Under the pieces are notes generated by a model. That model had not been told where the DNA came from. It did no database searches and saw only the letters and a list, made by a program, of their open reading frames with translations. Positions 9,401 to 17,774 of a stretch of DNA of 64,000 nt are shown in pieces (positions within the stretch are counted from its first letter, which is position 1; each line of letters starts with the position of its first letter). The translations under genes and the position numbers were made by a program. The DNA is taken from assembly GCA_008363385.1 (NCBI GenBank), contig RHKY01000017.1:1-64000 (forward strand), read 5' to 3'. Source of the stretch: Acidobacteriota bacterium (lineage in GTDB: Bacteria > Acidobacteriota > Thermoanaerobaculia > UBA5066).

Positions 9401-10078
9401 ATGAACCGGAAGTGGACCGAAGAGAGCTCGCGATTCCTCCGCGAGAACCAGGATCGGATGGACGCCCTCACGATCGCGGGGCGGCTGAAGGTGTCGGTCG
9501 CGGAGGTGGAGCGCCGGCTCGCCGAGATGCGGGCCGGGGAGCCCGAGCCCGCCGGCGCGAAGAAGGGCCCGCTGACGGTCAAGGAAGCCACGCGCGAGCA
9601 GAACGCCTCGCGCAAGGAGTACGAGCGGGCCCTGGCGCACTTCCACAAGCGCGAGCTGGAGCCCGCGGCGCGAATCCTCGAGAGCCTCCTGGCGAGCGGG
9701 ATCGAGGACGTCGCCCTGAGGGACCGGGCTCGGGCCTACCTCGCCGCCTGCCGGAACGGCAAGAGGCCCGAGAAGGAGAAGCCTGCCGCCTCCCACCCGG
9801 AGGAGGCGTACCACGCGGCCGTCTTCGAGAAGAACCGCGGCAACCCCGCCCGCGCCCTGGAGCTCCTGAGGAAGGCCGACCGCGACGGGACCGACGGGCG
9901 GGCGGCGTACCTGGCCGCCTGCTGCCACGCGCTCTCCGGGGACGTCGAGTCCGCCCTGTCGGAGCTCAGGCGGGCGATCCGGATCGACCGGCAGAACCGA
10001 GTCCAGGCGCGCCTCGACGCCGACCTGGCGTCGCTCCGCGCGCACCCCGGCTTCGGGGAGCTCCTCCTGGAGGGCTGA
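9401..10078 (+). CDS. TPR-like hypothetical protein
   Basis: The 225-residue product starts at an ATG with a strong GGGAGGA ribosome binding site 7 nt upstream. The N-terminal 50 residues look like a helix-turn-helix (RMDALTIAGRLKVSVAEVERRL). The remainder is helical with TPR-like repeats (AYHAAVFEKNRGNPARALEL, AYLAACCHALSGDVESALSE). Function is unknown, and no signal peptide is seen. Its stop codon overlaps the glmU start in TGATG, so it heads the glmU-glmS-pcrA operon. DNA binding by the N-terminal segment is only an inference from its pattern. Confidence 0.65.
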   Translation: MNRKWTEESSRFLRENQDRMDALTIAGRLKVSVAEVERRLAEMRAGEPEPAGAKKGPLTVKEATREQNASRKEYERALAHFHKRELEPAARILESLLASGIEDVALRDRARAYLAACRNGKRPEKEKPAASHPEEAYHAAVFEKNRGNPARALELLRKADRDGTDGRAAYLAACCHALSGDVESALSELRRAIRIDRQNRVQARLDADLASLRAHPGFGELLLEG

Positions 10079-11547
10079 TGCCGCCAGTGCCCGGCGAGCC
10101 CTCGCGGGCGCGCTCCGAGGCCCCCCTCGCCGTCGTCGTCCTCGCCGCCGGGCGCGGCGTGCGGATGCGGTCGGCGCTCCCGAAGGTCCTCCACCCCGTC
10201 GCGGGGCGCCCCCTCCTCGACCGGGTCCTCGACACCGCCAGCGCCGTCCTCGGGGACGGGCCGGGCTCGGGGAGGCTCGTCGTCGTCGTCGGGGCGGGGA
10301 AGGAGCGGGTCGCGGCCCACCTCGCCGCGGCCTCCCCCGGCGCCCTCGTCGTCGAGCAGGACCCGCCGCGCGGGACGGGCGACGCCGTCCGGGTCGCCCT
10401 GCCGTCCGCCGGGGACGCCGGGCGCGTCGTCGTCCTCTCGGGGGACGTCCCCCTCCTGCGGCCCGGGACCGTCCGGAGGCTCGTCGAGGCGCTCGACGGG
10501 GAGGGCGAGCCGGCGGTGGCCTTCCTCACCGCGCACCTCCCCGAGCCGGGGAGCTACGGCCGGGTCGTCCGCGACGCCTCGGGCCAGGTCCTGCGCGTCG
10601 TCGAGGCCAAGGACGCCGGCGAGGCCGAGCGCTCGATCCGGGAGGTGAACGCGGGGGTCTACGCCTTCGACCGCGCCTTCCTCGCCTCGGCGCTCCCGCG
10701 GCTCTCCGCCGACAACGCCCAGGGCGAGTACTACCTCACCGACGTCCTCGGCCTGGCGGCCCAGGCGGGGCGCCGGGTCGTCGGCCTCCCGGCCGGGGAC
10801 GCGCGCGAGATGCTGGGCGTCAACTCGCGGAGGGAGCTCGCGCTCCTCGACGGGATCCTCCGCTCCCGCGCCGCCGAGGCCGCCATGGACGAAGGCGCCA
10901 CGCTCCTCCGCCCCGAGACGATCACGCTGGACGACGGCGTCGCCCTCGCCGAGGACGTCGTCGTGGAGCCGTTCGTCACGCTCTCGGGCTCGACGCGCGT
11001 GGGCGAGGGGAGCCGGGTCGGACAGGGCTGCGTCGTCGTGGACTCGGTCCTCGGCGCGGGCGTGACGCTGCGCCCCTACTGCGTCGTGGAGCGCACGGTC
11101 GTCGGGGACGGCGCGATCGTCGGGCCGTTCGCGCGCCTGCGGGAAGGGACCGACCTGGGGCCCGGCGTCCACGTCGGCAACTTCGTCGAGACGAAGAAGG
11201 CGCGCCTTTCCCGCGGCGCCAAGGCCAACCACCTCACCTACCTCGGCGACGTGGAGGTGGGGGAGGGGACGAACGTCGGCGCGGGCGTCATCACCTGCAA
11301 CTACGACGGCTTCGCCAAGCACCGGACGACGATCGGGGCGGGCGTCTTCGTCGGCAGCGACGTCCAGCTCGTGGCGCCCGTGACCGTCGAGGACGGCGCG
11401 GTCATCGGCGCCGGGACGACCGTCACCAAGGACGTCCCGAAGGACGCGCTGGCCACGTCGCGCGTCCCGCAGCGGACCGTCGAGGGGGGCGGGGCGAAGT
11501 ACCGGGAGAAGAAGAGGGCGGCGAAGGCCGCCGCCGGGAGCGGCTGA
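10078..11547 (+). CDS. glmU: bifunctional UDP-GlcNAc pyrophosphorylase / glucosamine-1-phosphate acetyltransferase
   Basis: The 489-residue product makes UDP-GlcNAc for peptidoglycan and lipopolysaccharide. The uridylyltransferase motif LAAGRGVRMRSALPKVLHPV lies at about 22-41, followed by EQDPPRGTGDAV and GDVPLLRPGT. The C-terminal half is a left-handed beta-helix of hexapeptide repeats with the acetyltransferase landmarks GPFARLREGTDLGPG, HVGNFVETKKARL and ANHLTYLGD. The length is slightly above the usual 450-460 residues because of a short N-terminal extension. The ATG overlaps the stop of the upstream gene and its own stop overlaps the glmS ATG, so the two hexosamine enzymes are translationally coupled. 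Confidence 0.96.
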   Translation: MPPVPGEPSRARSEAPLAVVVLAAGRGVRMRSALPKVLHPVAGRPLLDRVLDTASAVLGDGPGSGRLVVVVGAGKERVAAHLAAASPGALVVEQDPPRGTGDAVRVALPSAGDAGRVVVLSGDVPLLRPGTVRRLVEALDGEGEPAVAFLTAHLPEPGSYGRVVRDASGQVLRVVEAKDAGEAERSIREVNAGVYAFDRAFLASALPRLSADNAQGEYYLTDVLGLAAQAGRRVVGLPAGDAREMLGVNSRRELALLDGILRSRAAEAAMDEGATLLRPETITLDDGVALAEDVVVEPFVTLSGSTRVGEGSRVGQGCVVVDSVLGAGVTLRPYCVVERTVVGDGAIVGPFARLREGTDLGPGVHVGNFVETKKARLSRGAKANHLTYLGDVEVGEGTNVGAGVITCNYDGFAKHRTTIGAGVFVGSDVQLVAPVTVEDGAVIGAGTTVTKDVPKDALATSRVPQRTVEGGGAKYREKKRAAKAAAGSG

Positions 11548-13391
11548 TGTGCGGCATCGTCGGGTACGTCGGGAGCCGGGCGGCGACGCCGATCCTCCTC
11601 GACGGGCTGAAGCGGCTCGAGTACCGCGGGTACGACTCCGCGGGCGTCGCCGTCCTGGGCGGGGACGGAGTCCTCCGGGTGGCCCGGAGCGAGGGGAAGC
11701 TCGCCAACCTCCTGGCCAAGCTCGGCGAGGAGCCGCTCGCGGGGAGCTTCGGGGTGGGGCACACGCGGTGGGCCACGCACGGACGCCCCTCGGAGGAGAA
11801 CGCCCACCCCCACCGCGACGCCTCCGGCCGGGTGGTCGTCATCCACAACGGGATCATCGAGAACTTCCTCCCGTTGAAGGAGGAGCTGCAGCAGAAGGGC
11901 GTCGCCTTCGTCTCCGAGACCGACACCGAGGTCGTCGCCCAGCTCCTCGGGCAGGAGCGGAAGGAGCGGCCCGGCGCGCCGTTCGCCGAGGTGGTCCGGT
12001 CGGTCCTCTCGCGCCTGAAGGGGATGTTCGCCCTCGTCCTCTTCTCGGCCGACGAGCCCGACGTCCTCTACGCCGCGAAGTGGGGGCCGCCGATCGTCCT
12101 CGGCCGGGGCCACGCGGAGAACCTCGTCGCCTCGGACCCGACGGCCCTCCTCCCCCACACCCGCGACCTCGTCTTCCTCGAGGACGGCGACGTGGCGCGC
12201 GTGACCCCGGAGGCCGTCGAGGTGACCGGCTTCGACGGGACCCCGCGGGCCCGCGCCGTGAGGCGGGCGACGTGGGACCCGGTCTCGGCCGAGAAGGGGG
12301 GGCACCCCCACTTCATGGCCAAGGAGATCGCCGAGCAGCCGACCGTCGTCGCCGAGACGGTCGGGACGAAGCTGTCGCTCTCGACGGGGGCCTTCGACGA
12401 GCGGGAGATGGGGATCCCGGCCGCGCTCCTGTCGGGGGTCGACCGGATCCACGTCGTGGCCTGCGGGACGAGCTGGCACTCCGGCCTCGTCGGGAAGTTC
12501 CTCCTCGAGGAGATCGCCCGGGTGCCGACCGAGGTCGACTACGCCTCGGAGTACCGCTACCGCGGCCCGATCGTCGACGGGAGGACCCTCGTCGTCGGGA
12601 TCTCCCAGTCGGGCGAGACGGCGGACACCGTGGCCGCGCTGCAGGAAGCCCAGCGGCGCGGCGCCCGGACGGTGGGCGTCGTCAACGTCCCCGGCTCGGC
12701 GATCGCCCGGATGGTGGACGGGGTCCTGCCGACGCACGCGGGCCCGGAGATCGGGGTCGCCTCGACGAAGGCGTTCACGACCCAGCTCGTGGCGCTGGCC
12801 CTCTTCGCCTACTACGCGCGGCAGGCGCGCGGCCTCGGGCGGCTCACGCGCGAGGACCCGTTCCTCCGCGACCTGGCCCGCCTCCCCGCCGCGATGCGCG
12901 AGGCGCTGGCGCTCGAGCCCGAGATCGAGAAGCTCGCCTCGCGGCTCCACCGCCGCGAGAACGCCCTCTTCCTCGGACGCGGGCTCCACTACCCGGTCGC
13001 CCTCGAGGGGGCGCTCAAGCTCAAGGAGATCTCCTACGTCCACGCCGAGGGGTACCCGGCGGGGGAGATGAAGCACGGGCCGATCGCGCTCATCGAGGCG
13101 GGGATGCCGGTCGTCGGCCTCGTCCCGAAGGACGGGCTCACCGAGAAGGTCGCCTCGAACCTGCGCGAGGTGAAGGCCCGCGACGGCGAGCTGGTGGCCG
13201 TCGTGGCCGAGGGGGAGACCGAGGTGCGCGGCTTCGCCGACGCGGTCCTGCCGGTCCCCTCCGTCCACCCGGCGCTCCAGCCGGCGGTGACGGTCGTCCC
13301 GCTCCAGCTCCTCGCCTACCACGTCGCGCGGCGGCGCGGGTGCGACGTGGACCAGCCCCGGAACCTGGCCAAGTCGGTGACCGTCGAGTGA
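11547..13391 (+). CDS. glmS: glutamine-fructose-6-phosphate aminotransferase (isomerizing)
   Basis: The 614-residue product converts fructose-6-phosphate and glutamine to glucosamine-6-phosphate. It starts MCGIVGYVGSR, so Cys2 is the class II amidotransferase nucleophile after Met removal. The glutaminase landmarks GHTRWATHG and NGIIEN follow, then two SIS domains with CGTSWHSG, SQSGETADT, STKAFTTQ and the C-terminal end DQPRNLAKSVTVE. Length and order are standard. There is no sign of a glmS ribozyme: it is coupled by a TGATG overlap to glmU, so both should be made from one message. Confidence 0.97.
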   Translation: MCGIVGYVGSRAATPILLDGLKRLEYRGYDSAGVAVLGGDGVLRVARSEGKLANLLAKLGEEPLAGSFGVGHTRWATHGRPSEENAHPHRDASGRVVVIHNGIIENFLPLKEELQQKGVAFVSETDTEVVAQLLGQERKERPGAPFAEVVRSVLSRLKGMFALVLFSADEPDVLYAAKWGPPIVLGRGHAENLVASDPTALLPHTRDLVFLEDGDVARVTPEAVEVTGFDGTPRARAVRRATWDPVSAEKGGHPHFMAKEIAEQPTVVAETVGTKLSLSTGAFDEREMGIPAALLSGVDRIHVVACGTSWHSGLVGKFLLEEIARVPTEVDYASEYRYRGPIVDGRTLVVGISQSGETADTVAALQEAQRRGARTVGVVNVPGSAIARMVDGVLPTHAGPEIGVASTKAFTTQLVALALFAYYARQARGLGRLTREDPFLRDLARLPAAMREALALEPEIEKLASRLHRRENALFLGRGLHYPVALEGALKLKEISYVHAEGYPAGEMKHGPIALIEAGMPVVGLVPKDGLTEKVASNLREVKARDGELVAVVAEGETEVRGFADAVLPVPSVHPALQPAVTVVPLQLLAYHVARRRGCDVDQPRNLAKSVTVE

Positions 13392-13428
13392 GCCTCCGCC
13401 CCCGCCGCTCCCCGGGAAGGGCGGCGCC

Positions 13429-15696
13429 GTGACCGCGACGCCCCGGGAGCTCCTCGCCGGGCTGAACCCGGAGCAGGCCGCGGCGGTCTCGCACGGGGAG
13501 GGGCCGCTCCTGGTCCTGGCGGGCGCGGGCTCGGGGAAGACGCGCGTCCTGACGCGGCGCCTGGCCTGGCTGCTCGCCCACGGCGCCGCGCCCCCCTCCG
13601 TCGTCGCCCTGACGTTCACGAACAAGGCGGCCGGCGAGATGCGCGAGCGCGTCGAGCAGCTCGTCGGCGGCGCGCGGGGCTCCTTCGTCGGGACCTTCCA
13701 CGCCTGGTGCGTCCGCCTCCTCCGGCGCTTCCACGCCGAGGCGGGGCTGCCGAAGGGGTTCGTCGTCTTCGACGCCGACGACCAGCTCGCCGTCGTCAAG
13801 CAGGCGCTGAAGGAGGCCGGCGTCACCGACAAGGCGCTCACCCCGAAGTCGGTCCTCTCCCGGATCTCGCGGGCCAAGAACGAGTCCCTCCGCCCGGAGG
13901 AGGCCCTCCTCCGCGCGTCCGACCCGGCGGGAGAGCGGCTCGCGTCCCTGTTCGGACGGTACGAGAAGGGCCTGCGCGCCGCGGGCGCCGTCGACTTCGA
14001 CGACCTGCTCCTCCTGACCGACCGGCTCCTCGCCTCGCGGGAGGACGTCCTCTCGCTCCTGCGCCGGAGCGTGGCGCACCTCCTCGTGGACGAGTACCAG
14101 GACACGAACCGGGTGCAGGCCCGGCTCGTCTCGCGCGTGGCCGGGAGCCGCGCGGACGTCTTCGCCGTCGGCGACGAGGACCAGTCGATCTACCGGTGGC
14201 GCGGCGCCGACGTGTCGAACATCCTCGAGTTCACGCGCGCCTTCCCGGGGGCGCGGACGGTGAGGCTCGAGCGGAACTACCGCTCCACGCAGCCGATCCT
14301 GTCGGCCGCGGGGGCCGTCGTCGCCGAGAACCGGCGGCGGCTCGGCAAGACGCTCCGCGCCGAGAAGGCGGGGGGGGAAAAGGTCCGCCTCCTCCTCGTC
14401 GACGAGGAGCGCGACGAGGCGCGCGAGGTGGTCTCGCGGATCGCCGCGGCGCGGCGGAGGCGGCCGGAGGGGGACGTCGCGGTCCTCTTCCGGACGAACG
14501 CCCAGTCGCGGCCGTTCGAGGACGAGCTGGTGAGGGCCCGCCTCCCGTACCTCCTCGTCGGCGGGACCCGGTTCTACGAGCGGGCCGAGGTCAAGGACGC
14601 CCTGGCCTACCTCCGCCTCTGCGCCAACCCGGACGACGACGTCTCGTTCCGCAGGGTCGTCAACGTCCCGGCGCGCGGCGTCGGGGCCGCGACGCTCGAG
14701 GCGCTCGCCGCCGCCTCGGCCGCGCGCGGCGTCTCGCTCTTCCGGGTCCTCGAGGAGGCGCCCGGGACGCTCGGCGAGCGGGCGAGGAAGGCGCTCGCCC
14801 AGTTCCGCGCCCTCGTCGAGGGGCTCGCCGCGCGGGCGCAGAGGGAGGACGCCTCCGCCGCGGAGCTGGTCTCGGCGGCCCTGGACGAGACCGGGCTCTT
14901 CGACCTCTACGCCTCCTCCGACGACCCGCAGGACGCCTCCCGGAGGGAGAACCTCGACCAGCTCCGCGCCGCCGCGCGCGAGCACGAGCGCTCCACGGAG
15001 GGCGACCCCTCCCTGGCCGGGTTCCTGGACGCCGTCACGCTCCGCTCCGACGCCGACGACGTCGACGAGCGCCGCGGGGTCCTCCTCCTGACGCTCCACG
15101 CCGCCAAGGGGCTCGAGTTCGACGAGGTCTTCCTCGTCGGCGTGGAGGACGGCTCGCTGCCGCACGCCTCCTCCCGCGAGGACGACGACGCCGTCGAGGA
15201 GGAGCGGCGGCTGATGTACGTCGGGATGACGCGGGCCCGCGACCGCCTGACGCTCTCGCTGGCGCGCCGCCGGATGGTCCGGGGCGAGTGGTCGACCCGC
15301 GAGCCCTCGCCGTTCCTCTCGGCCCTCCCCGCCGGGTCCGTGGCCTGGGAGGACCTCTCGGCGGGGTCCTACCGCCTTGCAGCGGCCGGCGCCGCGCCCT
15401 CCCGCGACGGCGGCCTCTTCCCGGACTACGAGGGGGAGTCGCAGGAGACGCCGCCTCCGGGGCGCCGGCCGGCCGGCCGCGCCGCGCCGCCGCGCTTCGC
15501 GCCGATGCGGCGGACGGCCCCGCCGCCCTCGGCCAGCGGCTTTCGCCGCGGCTCGCGCGTGAAGCACCCGGAGTACGGCGCCGGCGTCGTCCTCGCGCTC
15601 GAGGGCTCGGGCGACGCCGAGAAGGTGACCGTCTACTTCGAGCGCGCGGGGAAGCGGAAGTTCGTCGCGCGCTTCGCGAACCTCTCCCCCGGCTGA
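13429..15696 (+). CDS. pcrA: UvrD/PcrA-type DNA helicase
   Basis: The 755-residue product is a superfamily 1 3'-5' helicase for repair and replication restart. It opens with LLAGLNPEQAAAVSHGEGPL (Q motif), Walker A AGAGSGKTR, motif Ia LTFTNKAAGEM, Walker B LLVDEYQDTN, motif III GDEDQSIYRWRGA, motif IV RNYRSTQ and, near 15100, LTLHAAKGLEFDEVF and YVGMTRAR. The C-terminal tail (RVKHPEYGAGVVLALEGSG) is the Tudor-like RNA-polymerase-binding domain of PcrA and UvrD. The GTG start lies 37 nt after glmS and probably belongs to the same operon. A poorly conserved linker precedes the tail. Confidence 0.94.
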   Translation: MTATPRELLAGLNPEQAAAVSHGEGPLLVLAGAGSGKTRVLTRRLAWLLAHGAAPPSVVALTFTNKAAGEMRERVEQLVGGARGSFVGTFHAWCVRLLRRFHAEAGLPKGFVVFDADDQLAVVKQALKEAGVTDKALTPKSVLSRISRAKNESLRPEEALLRASDPAGERLASLFGRYEKGLRAAGAVDFDDLLLLTDRLLASREDVLSLLRRSVAHLLVDEYQDTNRVQARLVSRVAGSRADVFAVGDEDQSIYRWRGADVSNILEFTRAFPGARTVRLERNYRSTQPILSAAGAVVAENRRRLGKTLRAEKAGGEKVRLLLVDEERDEAREVVSRIAAARRRRPEGDVAVLFRTNAQSRPFEDELVRARLPYLLVGGTRFYERAEVKDALAYLRLCANPDDDVSFRRVVNVPARGVGAATLEALAAASAARGVSLFRVLEEAPGTLGERARKALAQFRALVEGLAARAQREDASAAELVSAALDETGLFDLYASSDDPQDASRRENLDQLRAAAREHERSTEGDPSLAGFLDAVTLRSDADDVDERRGVLLLTLHAAKGLEFDEVFLVGVEDGSLPHASSREDDDAVEEERRLMYVGMTRARDRLTLSLARRRMVRGEWSTREPSPFLSALPAGSVAWEDLSAGSYRLAAAGAAPSRDGGLFPDYEGESQETPPPGRRPAGRAAPPRFAPMRRTAPPPSASGFRRGSRVKHPEYGAGVVLALEGSGDAEKVTVYFERAGKRKFVARFANLSPG

Positions 15697-15715
15697 CGGG
15701 GCGCCCCGCGCGCGC

Positions 15716-16213
15716 TCACGGCGCCTCGGGCGGCCCGGCCAGGAGCGCGGCCTCCGTGTCGGCCCACTCCAGCTCGGCGGCCAGGAGCGCGCGGCGCCGC
15801 CGCCGGGCGGCGGTGGTGCCCGCGCCGGCCTTCTTCAGGGCCTGCGCGACGAGGCCGCGGTACTCCAGGAGGCGCGGAAGCCGCGCCGGGAGCGGCAGCC
15901 TCTCGAGGAGCGCCAGGCGCGTCAGGTCGGAGTCCCGCTCGCGCCGCGGCGAGAAGGGCTCCTCGAGCCATCGCGAAAGCTCCCGCCGACCCGCGGGCGT
16001 CAGGCGGTACTCGCGGCGCGCCGGCCCCTTCGTGGAGCGGCGGCGCTTCATCGAGACGAAGCCGCCGCGCTGGAGGCGGCGCAGCGCGCCGTAGATCTGC
16101 GCGAGGTCGGCGTCCCAGGCGAGCGCGGAGTCGCGCGAGAGGCGCGCCTTGAGGTCCCAGCCGCTCGCGGGACCGCGGGCGAGGAGGCCCAGGAGCACGT
16201 GCGGGAGCGACAC
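15716..16213 (-). CDS. PadR-family transcriptional regulator
   Basis: With the GTG at 16213 as start the product has 165 residues; a TTG two codons upstream is the alternative. The N-terminal winged helix reads SLPHVLLGLLARGPASGWDL, then IYGALRRLQRGGFVSMKRR and YRLTPAGRRELSRWL, which are the PadR landmarks. A C-terminal helical domain follows (about 90-165). The -10 box TATACT ends 5 nt before the GTG, suggesting a leaderless transcript. An inverted repeat (TATATGAA/TTCACATA) overlaps that -10 box, which fits autorepression as known for PadR proteins. It is convergent with pcrA. The target besides itself is unknown. Confidence 0.88.
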   Translation of the reverse strand: MSLPHVLLGLLARGPASGWDLKARLSRDSALAWDADLAQIYGALRRLQRGGFVSMKRRRSTKGPARREYRLTPAGRRELSRWLEEPFSPRRERDSDLTRLALLERLPLPARLPRLLEYRGLVAQALKKAGAGTTAARRRRRALLAAELEWADTEAALLAGPPEAP

Positions 16214-16218
16214 GGCCA

Positions 16219-16238
16219 AGTATATGAAGATTCACATA
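16219..16238 (-). promoter_or_regulatory. padR promoter with overlapping palindromic operator
   Basis: The minus-strand -10 TATACT (16224-16219) overlaps the imperfect palindrome TATATGAA-GA-TTCACATA (16221-16238), which reads ATGTGAA-N2-TTCATAT on the minus strand. The spacing resembles the ATGT-N8-ACAT class of PadR operators. PadR binding is inferred. Confidence 0.55.
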
Positions 16239-16279
16239 CCGGGGTGGAAAAACCTGCCGGGAGACTGTGGAAATCGGCT

Positions 16280-16310
16280 GGCGGCCCGCCCTGGGCGAAA
16301 GCGGGCCGCC
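16280..16310. repeat. GC palindrome related to the one at 2221
   Basis: Arms GGCGGCCCGC (16280-16289) and GCGGGCCGCC (16301-16310) enclose an 11-nt loop. The right arm plus CGTCC (to 16315) repeats the right arm of the palindrome at 2221-2256. It may be a dispersed palindromic element or a GC-hairpin terminator. Confidence 0.5.
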
Positions 16311-16334
16311 CGTCCCCGCGGGCGCGCGTGGAAC

Positions 16335-16362
16335 AAAAAAAAGGGGCTCAAAAAGAGCCCCC
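16335..16362 (-). terminator. rho-independent terminator of the Lys/Ala peptide gene
   Basis: On the minus strand the stem GGGGCTC/GAGCCCC with a TTTTT loop is followed directly by a run of eight T. It lies 44 nt past the stop codon of the small gene at 16406. This is the best canonical intrinsic terminator in the window. Confidence 0.92.
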
Positions 16363-16405
16363 GTATCCCGGAAATCCTTTATTTCAGAGGAGTTGTACCG
16401 AAGCC

Positions 16406-16483
16406 CTACTTCTTGCCCTTCTTGGCGGCGGGCTTCTTGGCGGCCTTCTTGGCAGCCTTCTTAGCGGCCTTCTTCGTAGCCAT
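16406..16483 (-). CDS. 25-residue Lys/Ala-rich histone-tail-like peptide
   Basis: A 26-codon frame begins ATG GCT ACG and encodes MATKKAAKKAAKKAAKKP followed by AAKKGKK. It has a near-perfect ribosome binding site (AAGGAGGTGA) 8 nt before the ATG and its own rho-independent terminator 44 nt downstream, so it is very probably expressed strongly. The KKAA repeat is the composition of the C-terminal tails of bacterial histone H1-like proteins such as Hc1, but here there is no globular part. It is likely to bind nucleic acid or another polyanion by charge. Function beyond that is unknown. Codon use mixes GCC and GCT, so it is not a simple DNA repeat. Confidence 0.8.
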   Translation of the reverse strand: MATKKAAKKAAKKAAKKPAAKKGKK

Positions 16484-16513
16484 GGACTCGGTCACCTCCT
16501 TCCAGCAGGACGA

Positions 16514-16543
16514 TTGACAGAGCCGAAAACCGCGTGCTACGTT
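16514..16543 (+). promoter_or_regulatory. sigma-70-type promoter of the candidate ncRNA
   Basis: TTGACA (16514-16519), an 18-nt spacer and TACGTT (16538-16543) give a good housekeeping promoter pointing rightwards. The expected start is near 16550. No ORF with a ribosome binding site follows before the terminator at 16660-16700. Confidence 0.65.
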
Positions 16544-16549
16544 GGCCGT

Positions 16550-16700
16550 CCCTCGAAGGACGGGGGCCTCGCGATTTCCGGTCCGTCGACTGCCTCCGAT
16601 ACCTGGGTTTCCTGGTGTCGATAGGGTCGATGGTCAGGTCCGATCCCGGGGTTCCCGTGAAACGGCGGAGTGACTCGCGATCGCTCCGCCGTTTTATTTT
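16550..16700 (+). ncRNA. candidate 6S-like regulatory RNA
   Basis: A promoter and a terminator frame a transcript of about 150 nt without a convincing ORF. It can fold into a rod. A 12-bp closing stem joins 16560-16571 with 16647-16658, then comes an asymmetric internal bubble. An 8-bp stem joins 16583-16590 with 16626-16633. A 7-bp apical hairpin joins 16597-16603 with 16614-16620. A long closing stem, central bubble and apical stem is the plan of 6S RNA (SsrS), which mimics an open promoter to hold RNA polymerase. The pairing was derived by eye and includes several G-U pairs. Another structured small RNA is possible. The identification as 6S is inference, while the promoter-rod-terminator layout is seen. 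Confidence 0.45.
16660..16700 (+). terminator. rho-independent terminator of the candidate ncRNA
   Basis: The stem AAACGGCGGAG/CTCCGCCGTTT (16660-16670 with 16684-16694) is followed by T-rich GTTTTATTTT. It stands alone on the plus strand, 207 nt before the next gene, so it must serve a transcript that starts in the intergenic space. From 16701 to 16907 only A/T-rich then GC-rich sequence without further clear features is seen. Confidence 0.8.
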
Positions 16701-16907
16701 CGTCGGAGGGAATTGTAGAGAGTTTCTCTCCGGACGCAAGCATTTTTTTCTTGACGCGAGCGGATTTTCTCACCTGACGGTTCCGGGAGCTCGGGAGCGG
16801 CGGCGAGCGCGCGCGAGAGGACGGCGAGGCGGCGCCGGCGCGGCTCCGCTGTAGGATGCGCGCCGCGACGACGCGCGACGACGCGCGACGGAGCGAGGAG
16901 AGACGCC

Positions 16908-17774
16908 GTGGACGACCCGACGAAGCGAGCGACGACGATCGTCGTCGCCCACTCGCCCGACTCGGACGACGCGTTCATGTTCTACGGGCTCCGCGCCGGG
17001 GCCGTCGACACCGAGGGGCTCGTCTTCGTCCACGAGCTCTCCGACATCGAGACGCTGAACCGGCGCGCGCTCGACGGCGAGCTCGCGGTGACCGCCGTCT
17101 CCTTCCACGCGTACGCCTACCTCGGCGAGCGCTACCTCCTCCTGCCGCACGGCGCCTCGTTCGGCGACGGCTACGGGCCGTGCGTCGTCGTGCGCGCCGG
17201 AAGCGGCGTCCCGGGCCTCCCGGAGCTCTCGGGCCGGCGGGTCGCGGTCCCCGGCCGGCTCACCTCGGCCGCGCTCGCCTTCTCGCTCCGCGTCCCGGAC
17301 GCCGAGCAGGTCGTCGTCCCGTTCGACCGGATCGGCGAGGCCGTCCTCGCGGGCGAGGTGGACGCCGGCGTCCTGATCCACGAGGGGCAGCTGACGTGGC
17401 GCGACGAGGGCCTCGACCTCGTCGCCGACCTGGGCGCCCTCTGGAAGGAGGAGACGGGGCTCCCGCTGCCTCTGGGGGGCAACGTCGTCCGGCGCGACCT
17501 GGGCGAGGAGACGATCGGGAAGGTCTCGCGCGCCCTCTCCCGCTCCATCGAGCACGCTCTGGCGCACCGCGAGGAGGCCCTCACCGACGCCATGCGCTTC
17601 GCCCGGGGCCTCCCGCGCGAGAAGGCGGACCGGTTCGTCGGCATGTACGTCAACGACTGGACCCGCTCCTACGGCGAGCGGGGGAGGGAGGCGGTGCGGC
17701 TCTTCCTGCGCCTCTCGTACGAGGCGGGGAAGCTCCCCCGCCCCGTGACGCCGGAGTGGGTGCCGGAGCCGTGA
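16908..17774 (+). CDS. mqnD: menaquinone biosynthesis MqnA/MqnD-family protein, MqnD-like
   Basis: In this 288-residue protein the N-terminal HSPDSDDAFMFYGL corresponds to the SPCPNDTFMFHAL signature of 1,4-dihydroxy-6-naphthoate synthase (MqnD), the enzyme that cleaves cyclic dehypoxanthine futalosine. Further family landmarks are NRRALDGELAVTAVSFHAY, GPCVVVRAG and VDAGVLIHEGQLT. It has the periplasmic-binding-protein fold but no signal peptide, as expected for a cytosolic enzyme. The start is a GTG with GGAGAGA upstream, and its stop overlaps the next gene's ATG. No other menaquinone gene is in the window, so futalosine-pathway membership rests on this protein alone. Confidence 0.82.
   Translation: MDDPTKRATTIVVAHSPDSDDAFMFYGLRAGAVDTEGLVFVHELSDIETLNRRALDGELAVTAVSFHAYAYLGERYLLLPHGASFGDGYGPCVVVRAGSGVPGLPELSGRRVAVPGRLTSAALAFSLRVPDAEQVVVPFDRIGEAVLAGEVDAGVLIHEGQLTWRDEGLDLVADLGALWKEETGLPLPLGGNVVRRDLGEETIGKVSRALSRSIEHALAHREEALTDAMRFARGLPREKADRFVGMYVNDWTRSYGERGREAVRLFLRLSYEAGKLPRPVTPEWVPEP

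Noticed and set aside
11400-11560. glmS ribozyme before glmS
   Set aside because: glmS starts inside the glmU stop (TGATG); the upstream DNA is glmU coding sequence.
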